Source: Candidatus Bathyarchaeota archaeon (GTDB taxonomy: Archaea > Thermoproteota > Bathyarchaeia > TCS64). From it: DNA of 17,541 nt. Made by a program: the position numbers and the translations under genes. The notes beneath the pieces are model-generated. The model was given only the letters and a program-made list of their open reading frames with translations, was not told where the DNA came from and ran no database searches. Location of the stretch: contig JAFGTA010000178.1 of the NCBI GenBank assembly GCA_016934355.1, positions 1-17,541 on the forward strand, read 5' to 3'. Position 1 is the first letter of the stretch. Every line of letters begins with the position of its first letter. Shown piece after piece: positions 1 to 6,002 of this stretch.

Positions 1-318
1 CCTGCCGCCGGACAACACATCCAGCGTAGTAACCATCTTCACGAGGACGCCCGGGTGCCTGAGTATATTGTTGGTGACCAACACACCCAGCATGATTCTC
101 TCTGTGAGCCCCGCCACGTAGCTCAGAGTCGTATAAGCCTCGGGCAGAGGCGCCGTCTTGTCACCGAAGGCGCCGCCCAGCTGGAAGAGGTGGTCCATCA
201 CCCAGAAGCTGCTGAACCTGGCCTCCTCGACGGCGCCCGCTATCTCACGTAGCTTCGAAGCCGTGGCCGTGGGCGACCCCGGCCAGTCAAAGTATGGTAG
301 CTGGAACCCCAGCTTCAC
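1..318 (-). CDS. LLM-class F420-dependent oxidoreductase (LLM1), N-terminal part, cut by window edge
   Basis: The first 106 residues of a luciferase-like monooxygenase-fold (TIM-barrel) oxidoreductase, a family that uses F420 or FMN. Seen: VKLGFQLPYFDWPGSP at the N-terminus, FWVMDHLFQLGG near residues 35-46, and RHPGVLVKMVTTLDVLSGGR at the cut end. These match the Rv1855c-type family (by recall, no search run). Its translation is about 60% identical to LLM2 at 2709-3680 by hand count (65 of 106). The start is GTG, which overlaps the TGA stop of AKR1 (GTGA), with GGAGG 7 bases upstream, so the two genes are probably translationally coupled. It is the last gene of the minus-strand operon visible here. 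The F420 preference and the substrate are inferred. The C-terminal part is outside the window. Confidence 0.9.
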   Translation of the reverse strand, partial: MKLGFQLPYFDWPGSPTATASKLREIAGAVEEARFSSFWVMDHLFQLGGAFGDKTAPLPEAYTTLSYVAGLTERIMLGVLVTNNILRHPGVLVKMVTTLDVLSGGR

Positions 319-1346
319 TTTCTCGCCTCCACGTACCTCCTGTAGTACTCGACGTTCTCACGCATTATCTCTCTGATGGGCAGGTGGTAGGGGCACTTCT
401 CCTCGCATATACCGCAGTCGATGCAGTTCTCGGTGCTGCCCGTGACATCATCGAAATAGTCAAACTTGAGAATCCAGTCTTCGGGCCACTCGTTGTACAT
501 GATAGGCAGCAACATCATGTTCTGTATCTTAACGCCTTGGGGGCACGGCGTACAGTAGCCGCAGCGCCTGCAGAACCTTGTGCCGACCTCCGCCCGTATC
601 TCCTCGATGCGGCTGAGGTCGGCCTCGGAGAGGGTGAGATCCCCTTCAGCAATCTCGATCACCTGCCTTATCTCCTCGACCGACTGGAAACCGGGGTCAG
701 GTACCACGTTGTCGTGCTGAAGCACAAACTTGATGGCGAGGTTCGGGTCCGTGAGCCTCCCCCCGGCGAAGGGCTTCATCCCGATGAACCCGACGTCATG
801 CTCAGCCGCGGAGGGTATCAGCCTGTCCTTCGCCTCTCTTAGCACCATGTTGAAGGGGAACTGCAGCGTCTCGAACTTCCCGGACTCCACCGCCCTGAGA
901 GCCACGTCCATAGGGTGAAGCGAAATACCGATGTGGAGTATCTTGCCCTCCTCGAGTGCCTCCTCGGCGGCCTCGTACGCCCCGCCCGGCTTGAAGAGGC
1001 CGTCGTAGCGGTCGTTGCTCCCCGGGTTGTGGAACTGCCAGAGGTCGATGTAGTCGGTGCCAAGCCTCTCCAGGCTCCTGTCTATGCACTCTGCCGCTGT
1101 TTTCTTGTCTGTCCATCTTCCTTTGGTGGCGAGGATAACGTCATCCCTGTGCTCCTTGACTCCTTTACCGATCCTCAGCTCGCTGTCCTCGTAGTTAATG
1201 GATGTGTCGAAGAAGTTGATGCCCAGTTCTACGGCTTTCTCGACTATCCTCACGGCTTCTTCGAACGGCGGTCTCTGGATGGGGATGCCTCCCATCACGA
1301 CCCTTGAGACCATCAACCCAGTCTTACCTAACTTTACTTTCTTCAT
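315..1346 (-). CDS. Aldo/keto reductase with C-terminal 4Fe-4S domain (AKR1)
   Basis: 343-residue oxidoreductase. Residues 1-250 form an AKR TIM barrel (KLGKTGLMVS start) with the tetrad visible as D47 (FFDTS), Y52 (INYEDS), K75 (ATKGRW) and H106 (WQFHN). The C-terminus has two cysteine groups: C259/C262/C265/C268 (CRRCGYCTPCP) and C308/C311/C314/C318 (CIDCGICEEKCP), the second followed by the LPIRE motif usual after such clusters. This fits bacterial and archaeal AKRs with a ferredoxin-like tail, which probably pass electrons between the NAD(P)H/substrate site and FeS centres; the substrate is unknown. GGAGG lies 9 bases before the ATG. The ATG overlaps the stop of the out-of-frame tail of the MFS remnant (ATGA), and the TGA overlaps the GTG of LLM1. 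It is closest to AKR3 in the same operon. Confidence 0.93.
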   Translation of the reverse strand: MKKVKLGKTGLMVSRVVMGGIPIQRPPFEEAVRIVEKAVELGINFFDTSINYEDSELRIGKGVKEHRDDVILATKGRWTDKKTAAECIDRSLERLGTDYIDLWQFHNPGSNDRYDGLFKPGGAYEAAEEALEEGKILHIGISLHPMDVALRAVESGKFETLQFPFNMVLREAKDRLIPSAAEHDVGFIGMKPFAGGRLTDPNLAIKFVLQHDNVVPDPGFQSVEEIRQVIEIAEGDLTLSEADLSRIEEIRAEVGTRFCRRCGYCTPCPQGVKIQNMMLLPIMYNEWPEDWILKFDYFDDVTGSTENCIDCGICEEKCPYHLPIREIMRENVEYYRRYVEARK

Positions 1347-1665
1347 ACTAGTACTCCTCCAGACTCCTCATTTAAGAGATGATATATACCTGCGGACACG
1401 ATTCCCAGCAATCCCAGTGATACCCCGACGACGTTCCATTTGAACAGCAGCAACATCAACCCCCTAAGCCGGCCCCTATCGCGTTTCCCAGCTTCATCGC
1501 AACCGAGTTCGTACTCATCATCGTGCCACGCTCCGTGGGCGCCTGATCCAATGTCAGGGAGTCAGTTGAGGTCAGTATAACCCCTCCGAAGAAGCTCAAC
1601 GCGGAGATGACGGCGATGATCAGCGACGACAACACGAAAAGATTTGATCCCTGTTCCTTGACCAA
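1343..1665 (-). pseudogene. MFS transporter C-terminal remnant with a one-base frameshift
   Basis: Encodes only the end of a major-facilitator transporter: a hydrophobic helix (FVLSSLIIAVISALSFFGG), a loop with the MFS-like APTERGTMMSTNS motif, then SVAMKLGNAIGAGLGG, where the frame stops at TGA (1456-1458). If the run of five G just before the stop had six, the frame would continue for 38 residues (LMLLLFKWNVVGVS..., IVSAGIYHLL...) and end at a TGA that overlaps the ATG of AKR1 (ATGA). The restored protein would be about 106 residues against roughly 400 for a full MFS transporter. Translation most likely begins at TTG 1665, with GGTGAT three bases upstream containing the AKR2 stop; a GTG at 1680 is also in frame. 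It could be a real frameshift, an assembly error in the G run, or a small expressed membrane protein. Confidence 0.7.
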
Positions 1666-1669
1666 AGAA

Positions 1670-2701
1670 TCACCGCCCACCTGATGTTAACGCCTCGTAG
1701 AAATCTATGTTCTCCTGGATCATCTCCCTGACGGGGAGCCCGTGGGGGCACTTCTCCTCGCAGTCGCCACAAAGATCGCATTGTTCCCAGCTTTCTACTT
1801 CTTCATCAAGCCCATCCCTGAACCATTCGCCGGACCTTAGATTGTAGGCGGCGGTCAGGTAGATCAGCTGAGGAATATAGACGCCTCTCGGGCATGGAAG
1901 ACACTCCTCACAGTGACGGCAGAAACGGTTGTTCATCTTCTCATGGATTTCTCCTATCATCTGCCTCTCTTGGGTTGTGAGGCCGCGGGGGCCGTTGACG
2001 ATGCCCACGATCTCCTCCAGTTCCTCAACCGTCTCTATCCCCGGGTCAGATACGACGTTATCATACTGGAGAAGGAACTTGATCGCCAGGTTCGCGTCCT
2101 TAATGAGGCCGGCTGCGAAGGGCTTCATGGCGATGAAGCCTACATCATGTTCCTCGGCTAATGGGATGAGTTCATCCGCTGCCTCGTCCGCGATCAGGTT
2201 AAACGGAAACTGGACGGTCTCGAACAAGCCTGAGGAGACGGCTTCGAGAGCGACCGCCATGCTGTGGGTCGATAACCCTATGTGCCTGGCTACCCCCGTC
2301 CGCAGCGCCTCCCTGGCTGCCTTCAAGGCCCCGTTGGGGCCCCGCAGCCGCTCGTATTTATCGAAGGTTGTTACGTTTCCGAGCTGCCATAAGTCGACGT
2401 AGTCCGTGTCGAGTTGCCTCAGACTCCTTTTTAGAGCCCTCGAAGCGCCCTTCTCGTCCGTCGCGCCCGTCTTCGTCGCGATCACGACGTCTCCCCGGCA
2501 ATACTTCAGGGCTTTCCCTATCCGCTTCTCGCTCTCCCCGAGCCCGTAACCAGTCGCGGAGTCAAAAAACGTGACGCCGATACCATGGGCGCGCCTGAGT
2601 ACCTTGATCGCCTCATCTTCCCGGGGGCGGGTGATGGGTATGCCGCCCATCCCGACCCTCGAGACCATCAAGCCTGTCTTACCTAATCGTACTTTCTTCA
2701 A
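1670..2701 (-). CDS. Aldo/keto reductase with C-terminal 4Fe-4S domain (AKR2), catalytic His replaced
   Basis: AKR barrel plus FeS tail, paralogous to AKR1 and AKR3. Counted from a TTG start (343 residues), D47, Y52 and K77 of the tetrad are present, but the histidine position reads WQLGN instead of WQ[FM]HN, so residue 108 is Gly. Cysteine groups are C261/264/267/270 (CRHCEECLPCP) and C308/311/314/318 (CDLCGDCEEKCP). TTG 2701 is preferred because it aligns LKKVRLGKTG with the MKK.RLGKTG starts of the paralogues and has GAGAGG about 9 bases upstream. The in-frame ATG at 2719 would add six residues and overlap LLM2. The Gly substitution suggests altered chemistry (enone-type reduction is one known outcome in AKRs) or loss of activity. 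Its end overlaps the reading frame of the MFS remnant. Confidence 0.9.
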   Translation of the reverse strand: MKKVRLGKTGLMVSRVGMGGIPITRPREDEAIKVLRRAHGIGVTFFDSATGYGLGESEKRIGKALKYCRGDVVIATKTGATDEKGASRALKRSLRQLDTDYVDLWQLGNVTTFDKYERLRGPNGALKAAREALRTGVARHIGLSTHSMAVALEAVSSGLFETVQFPFNLIADEAADELIPLAEEHDVGFIAMKPFAAGLIKDANLAIKFLLQYDNVVSDPGIETVEELEEIVGIVNGPRGLTTQERQMIGEIHEKMNNRFCRHCEECLPCPRGVYIPQLIYLTAAYNLRSGEWFRDGLDEEVESWEQCDLCGDCEEKCPHGLPVREMIQENIDFYEALTSGGR

Positions 2702-2708
2702 TACGATA

Positions 2709-3680
2709 TTACCTCTCATTTAGTCCAGTAGTGGAATGTTTCCCTCGCGAATCCAGTTCACCTATTTCTGGAATGACTTCCAGGCCGATGATCTCGATTG
2801 GCTTGATCTCGTGGACGTTGGGCATGTTGAAGATGACGTGATCGAAGCCGAGTCCGCTCAGCTCACGACATAATTCGATGACGTCGTCAGGTCCCATCTC
2901 TCCGGGTGCTATTCGTATGGTTCCTAGGACTGTTTTCTCGATGTCTTCGTAGGGACGCCCGACGTCCTTGCAGTGTCTCTTCAAGACATTCAGCTTCCCA
3001 GACAGGATCTTCGCCTTGTTCCTGTATATCTCGTGGTGGTTTTCGCTGAACTCCTTCGGCGTAGCCCCGAAGTACAAGTTGCAGGCGTCAGCGTATTTGG
3101 CAACAAGACGCAGTGTCACCTTCTCACCGCTACCACCGATAAGAATAGGTGGATGAGGTTGGCTCAGGGGCTGAGGGATGCATATGGGCTCCTCCAGCCT
3201 GTAGTACTCACCCTCAAACGCGGAGCGGTCGTTCCTCCACATATGCTTGGCTATCCGGAGCGTCTCCTCTAGGCGGCTGAACCGCTCTTTCAACGGGGGG
3301 AAAGGCACCCCTAAGCCTCTAGCCTCTTGTTCATACCATCCTGCACCAACCCCGAAGTAGCTACGCCCGCCCGAAAGGACATCAAGCGTCGTAACGTTTT
3401 TCACCAGAAGACCCGGATGTCGATAGACATTCCCCGTCACCAGGAGCCCGGTCTTGATTCGTTTAGTCAGGGCTGCACAGTAGGAGATCGCGTTATACCC
3501 CTCCAGCATAGGTGCTTCGGCCCCGCCGAACACGCCGCCCAACTCAAAATAGTGATCCATTACCCATAGGCTGTAGAACCCAGCTTCATCTGCGGTAGTG
3601 GCAATTTCTCCTAGTTTGTTACCTGTATTCTTGGGGCTACCGGGCCAATCGAAGCTAATGACCTGTAAACCAATTTTCAT
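2709..3680 (-). CDS. LLM-class F420-dependent oxidoreductase (LLM2)
   Basis: 323-residue TIM-barrel oxidoreductase of the bacterial-luciferase-like superfamily. Seen: MKIGLQVISFDWPGSP, LWVMDHYFELGG, VYRHPGLLVKNVTTLDVLSGGR, FGVGAGWYEQEARGLGVPFP, LSQPHPPILIGGSGEKVTLRLV and YADACNLYF. This order of motifs is that of the Rv1855c-type F420-dependent family (from memory). F420H2 hydride transfer is inferred from the family; the substrate is unknown. ATG 3680 is chosen because AGAGGA lies 7 bases upstream, just after the stop of the SnoaL fragment. An upstream in-frame ATG at 3719 would add 13 charged residues and overlap that fragment out of frame. The stop is 7 bases before the AKR2 TTG. It is the complete counterpart of LLM1. 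Confidence 0.92.
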   Translation of the reverse strand: MKIGLQVISFDWPGSPKNTGNKLGEIATTADEAGFYSLWVMDHYFELGGVFGGAEAPMLEGYNAISYCAALTKRIKTGLLVTGNVYRHPGLLVKNVTTLDVLSGGRSYFGVGAGWYEQEARGLGVPFPPLKERFSRLEETLRIAKHMWRNDRSAFEGEYYRLEEPICIPQPLSQPHPPILIGGSGEKVTLRLVAKYADACNLYFGATPKEFSENHHEIYRNKAKILSGKLNVLKRHCKDVGRPYEDIEKTVLGTIRIAPGEMGPDDVIELCRELSGLGFDHVIFNMPNVHEIKPIEIIGLEVIPEIGELDSRGKHSTTGLNER

Positions 3681-3693
3681 CTCAAATTCCTCT

Positions 3694-3867
3694 TTACCTT
3701 CCGTTTCGTGAATTTCCATCCCGAATCAAGTCTTTGGAGTAGGTGAGCAGGTCCAATTCTGCGTCGTCAGCGAAAAGAGCCATGAACTCGTCAATCAGGT
3801 TCTCGTCGTAGGCATAGGAGTACATAGAAACTAGGTCCTGAATTTCCAGACGATCTTCGATCTCCAT
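3694..3867 (-). pseudogene. SnoaL/NTF2-like fold, N-terminal fragment (57 aa)
   Basis: A 57-residue reading frame fits exactly between AKR3 and LLM2. It begins MEIEDRLEIQDLVSMYSYAYDE and continues DEFMALFADDAELDLLTY, which is the opening helix-helix-strand pattern of SnoaL-like/NTF2-like proteins (usually about 130-150 residues). After that it runs into SKDLIRDGNSRNGR and stops, so the beta-sheet half that forms the pocket is missing. TGAGG precedes the ATG by about five bases and the AKR3 stop is 12 bases upstream, so it may still be translated. I found no continuation in another frame, because LLM2 starts 13 bases later. It looks like the remnant of a gene cut when LLM2 was joined to the operon. 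The family call is by pattern recognition only. Confidence 0.65.
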
Positions 3868-3879
3868 CATGGCCTCATT

Positions 3880-4905
3880 TCACGCACCTAGTCCGACCTC
3901 TCTCTTGTAGAACTCGTAGTTCTCTTGGATCAGCTCCCTGATGGGCAGCCCATAGGGACACCTCTCCTCGCACTCGCCGCACTGGACACATTTCAGGGCG
4001 GTCTCGGCTTGGCTCCCGAACACCTGTATGACCCGCTCCCGCGGCCAGAGCCTGAACAGGTTCTCCATGTAGGTGAGGAGCCATATCTCCACGCCGTTAG
4101 GGCAGGGCATGCAGTACATGCACTGGCGGCAGAACCGGTTACCAAGCTCGTCACGGATCGAGTCCATCCTAGCCCAGTCGCCGTCCGTTAACTCAATACC
4201 CTCATCCACTAGACCGACTATCTCCTCGATCTCCTCAATCTTCTCCACTCCCGGGTCCGGCACCACACTCTCGTGGTGAAGCACGTACCCGATGGCGAGC
4301 CTCGCGTCGGTGACGTTACCGCCGGCGAACGGCTTCATACCTATGAACCCTACGTCGTGCTTCTTGGCGTGGGCGATGAGCTCGCCGGCGGCTTCCCTGG
4401 CGATGAAGTTGAACGGGAACTGAACCGTCTCGAAGAGCCCTGACTCCACGCCCATGAGAGCCACTTCTAGGTTATGTGTGCTGAACCCGAGGTGCAGAAT
4501 CTTTCCCTCGTCCAGCGCCTCGTGAGCCGCCTCTATGGATGCGCCGGGCGCGATCACCTGCTTGAAGGTTTCGGGGTCCTTTATGTTGTGCATCTGCCAC
4601 AGGTCGATGTAGTCCGTACCAAGCCTCTTCAGACTGGAGTCTATGTGCTCCGCCGCCGTCTCCTTGCTCAGCCACCTTCCCTTGGTGGCGAGTATCACCT
4701 CGTCCCTCCTCCCGGCTACGCCTTTCCCTATGATCAGTTCGCTGTCCCCGTACCCGATGCTCGTGTCGATGAAGTTCACACCGAGGTCAAGCGCCCTGTT
4801 GATCACCTTGACGGCCTCCTGTAGCGGCGGACGCTGGATCGGGATACCGCCCATCCCGACCCTCGAAACCATGAGACCTGTTTTTCCTAGTCGTATCTTT
4901 TTCAT
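3880..4905 (-). CDS. Aldo/keto reductase with C-terminal 4Fe-4S domain (AKR3), first gene of the operon
   Basis: 341 residues. Complete tetrad D47 (FIDTS), Y52 (IGYGDS), K75 (ATKGRW) and H106 (WQMHN). The tail has C259/262/265/268 (CRQCMYCMPCP) and C306/309/312/316 (CVQCGECEERCP) followed by GLPIREL. Of the three operon AKRs it is nearest to AKR1 by eye. The start ATG follows GGGGAG by about 8 bases. It is the first gene of the minus-strand operon, transcribed away from the divergent winged-helix gene, so its promoter lies in 4910-5030. Inferred role: NAD(P)H- or ferredoxin-coupled reduction or oxidation of a carbonyl/alcohol compound, working with the LLM enzymes encoded downstream. The substrate cannot be read from the sequence. 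Confidence 0.93.
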   Translation of the reverse strand: MKKIRLGKTGLMVSRVGMGGIPIQRPPLQEAVKVINRALDLGVNFIDTSIGYGDSELIIGKGVAGRRDEVILATKGRWLSKETAAEHIDSSLKRLGTDYIDLWQMHNIKDPETFKQVIAPGASIEAAHEALDEGKILHLGFSTHNLEVALMGVESGLFETVQFPFNFIAREAAGELIAHAKKHDVGFIGMKPFAGGNVTDARLAIGYVLHHESVVPDPGVEKIEEIEEIVGLVDEGIELTDGDWARMDSIRDELGNRFCRQCMYCMPCPNGVEIWLLTYMENLFRLWPRERVIQVFGSQAETALKCVQCGECEERCPYGLPIRELIQENYEFYKREVGLGA

Positions 4906-5019
4906 CTTAGCGCTCCCCTACCCTATACAATCTTCATCCATGTGACTTTATGATTTAACTTCCATTCCTCTCTCGCCTCATCTGTGCAGAGAGGTCTGGT
5001 ATTTCGCAGGCTCGAAACC

Positions 5020-5027
5020 GATATAAA
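5020..5027 (-). promoter_or_regulatory. Candidate TATA box of the AKR/LLM operon
   Basis: Minus-strand TTTATATC, close to the archaeal TATA consensus and adjoining the 5026-5047 palindrome. It would place the transcript start near 4997 and give a leader of about 90 bases before the AKR3 ATG. A weaker alternative, TTAAATCA at 4952-4959, would give a short leader that still contains the GGGGAG site, so the choice is open. Confidence 0.4.
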
Positions 5028-5047
5028 TGTTTGGATATTCAAACATT
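5026..5047. promoter_or_regulatory. 22-bp palindrome, probable operator between the regulator and the AKR/LLM operon
   Basis: AATGTTTG and CAAACATT are perfect 8-bp inverted arms around GATATT; only one inner base pair breaks full symmetry. The palindrome overlaps the candidate minus-strand TATA box (5020-5027) and lies just before a plus-strand TTTGTATAAC element (about 5050-5059), so a dimer bound here could block both promoters. Size and symmetry suit a dimeric winged-helix protein, most simply the product of the adjacent gene acting as an autoregulator. This is inferred from position; binding is not shown. Confidence 0.6.
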
Positions 5048-5084
5048 CATTTGTATAACTGACCATATATTAAGCTGGGGGACG

Positions 5085-5396
5085 ATGTTTTATATTACGA
5101 AACACATGTTAAACCGTGTGAACCACACCCTCAACGATCTCCTCGGACCCTCCATATTCCTACTCGTCCTAGACATGCTCATAGACAACACAGACCAGTA
5201 CATGAACCTCAGGGAGATCGCCCGCAGGGTAGACAAGAACCCGGGGTCCATCAGCCCCGTGATGCCCCAGCTCATGGAGCGCGGCCTGGTCACAGGGTGC
5301 AAGGTCGGGAAGGTCTCCGTGGTCTACCAGCTCAACACCGACAACCCGGACGTACAGGCACTCATCGAGCTACGTAAAAAACTGAAAGCCGACTAG
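5085..5396 (+). CDS. Winged-helix DNA-binding regulator (ArsR/MarR-like)
   Basis: About 103 residues, single domain. The core runs through NLREIARRVDKNPGSIS (helix-turn-helix) then PVMPQLMERGLVTGCKVGKV and VVYQLN (recognition region and wing), with a preceding helix LGPSIFLLVLDMLID that may dimerise. It is a small winged-helix protein of the ArsR/MarR/PadR kind; I cannot fix the family. The frame is open back to a TTG at 5031 inside the palindrome, so a later start is likely: ATG 5085 after GGGGGA, or ATG 5106 as a leaderless start. It is divergent from the AKR/LLM operon across the palindromic site, the usual layout for a local repressor. There is no cysteine pair or obvious ligand domain beyond the single cysteine in the wing (TGCKVG). 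Its stop is 2 bases from the stop of the convergent finger gene. Confidence 0.8.
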   Translation: MFYITKHMLNRVNHTLNDLLGPSIFLLVLDMLIDNTDQYMNLREIARRVDKNPGSISPVMPQLMERGLVTGCKVGKVSVVYQLNTDNPDVQALIELRKKLKAD

Positions 5397-5398
5397 CC

Positions 5399-5776
5399 CT
5401 ACTTCTTGGCTGCCTTCTTCGCGCCGCTCTTCTTGGCGCGCCGCTTCTTCTTCGCCGGCTGAACCTCAGGCTTCTCCTCAGGCGGCTCGGGCTCCCCCTC
5501 GTGCTGCCTCCTCACGTGGAGCTTCATGCCCTGCTCCGTGTTGAAGGTCTTGCCGCATACCGGGCACGGGATGGCGATGGCCCCCAGCTCGATGTTCTTA
5601 CCGAGTAGCTCCTTCTTCAGCTGCTTGATGAGGCGCTCGCCCTCGAGGAACGTCAGCTTCTTATCCGTCTTAACCTTGATGCCCACGGTCAGGTTGAAGT
5701 TGCGGAACTCGGTCTCGTCACGCTCCAGGCCGACCTGATCCACTATTCCTAGGAATTTCACGTCTTCTAGCGCCAT
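5399..5776 (-). CDS. Small C2H2 zinc-finger protein with lysine-rich tail
   Basis: 125 residues. The N-terminal ~65 residues are mixed alpha/beta with many charges (GIVDQVGLERDETEFRNF, LTVGIKVKT, GERLIKQLKKELLGK). A single C2H2 finger follows: C71-P-V-C74, 12 residues, H87, 4 residues, H92 (CPVCGKTFNT...LHVRRQH). Next comes a Glu/Pro linker and a histone-H1-like tail (AKKKRRAKKSGAKKAAKK). It probably binds DNA or RNA; the target is unknown. The frame is open for another 133 residues upstream, but these are low-complexity antisense of pepA and promoter sequence. ATG 5776 is chosen because GGTGA lies 4 bases before it and a TTTTATAA box lies at 5821-5828. It is convergent with the regulator gene. 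Confidence 0.85.
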   Translation of the reverse strand: MALEDVKFLGIVDQVGLERDETEFRNFNLTVGIKVKTDKKLTFLEGERLIKQLKKELLGKNIELGAIAIPCPVCGKTFNTEQGMKLHVRRQHEGEPEPPEEKPEVQPAKKKRRAKKSGAKKAAKK

Positions 5777-5820
5777 CTTTTCACCAAAGGGGGTTTTCCA
5801 CAAATAGGATGGACGCAACA

Positions 5821-5828
5821 TTATAAAA
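5821..5828 (-). promoter_or_regulatory. TATA box of the zinc-finger gene
   Basis: Minus-strand TTTTATAA. With usual spacing the transcript would start near 5797, giving a leader of about 20 bases that contains the GGTGA site before ATG 5776. Confidence 0.5.
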
Positions 5829-5904
5829 TCATATCCCTTTAAACGAATCATCCTGTAAACAGAGTCTATCAGGATCACAGTCGTGATTGTCCGGGAAATA
5901 TAAA

Positions 5905-5916
5905 ATTGTCGACAAT
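5905..5916. repeat. Perfect 12-bp palindrome in the finger-gene/pepA intergenic region
   Basis: ATTGTCGACAAT, self-complementary over 12 bases, follows an AAATATAAAA stretch (5896-5905) and lies about 60 bases before the pepA TATA box. It may be a regulator site for the divergent pair or chance; a shorter dyad (ATCAC...GTGAT, 5874-5887) is nearby. The intergenic region (5777-6002) shows no gene. Confidence 0.3.
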
Positions 5917-5972
5917 ACAGCACGGGTATTGCGTTAAACATGCTCCGAACAGCGGCGGAGGATGCTCCCGTA

Positions 5973-5980
5973 TTTAAATA
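5973..5980 (+). promoter_or_regulatory. TATA box of the aminopeptidase gene (leaderless)
   Basis: TTTAAATA, an exact archaeal-type box, centred 26-27 bases before ATG 6003. No SD site precedes the ATG, so the transcript probably begins at or next to the start codon. Confidence 0.65.
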
Positions 5981-6002
5981 AACAGAGCCCCATGCATCAA
6001 AC

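Noticed and set aside
3681..3719. 13-residue extension of LLM2 to ATG 3719
   Set aside because: It would overlap the SnoaL fragment out of frame; the inner ATG has a good SD site and fits the family start.
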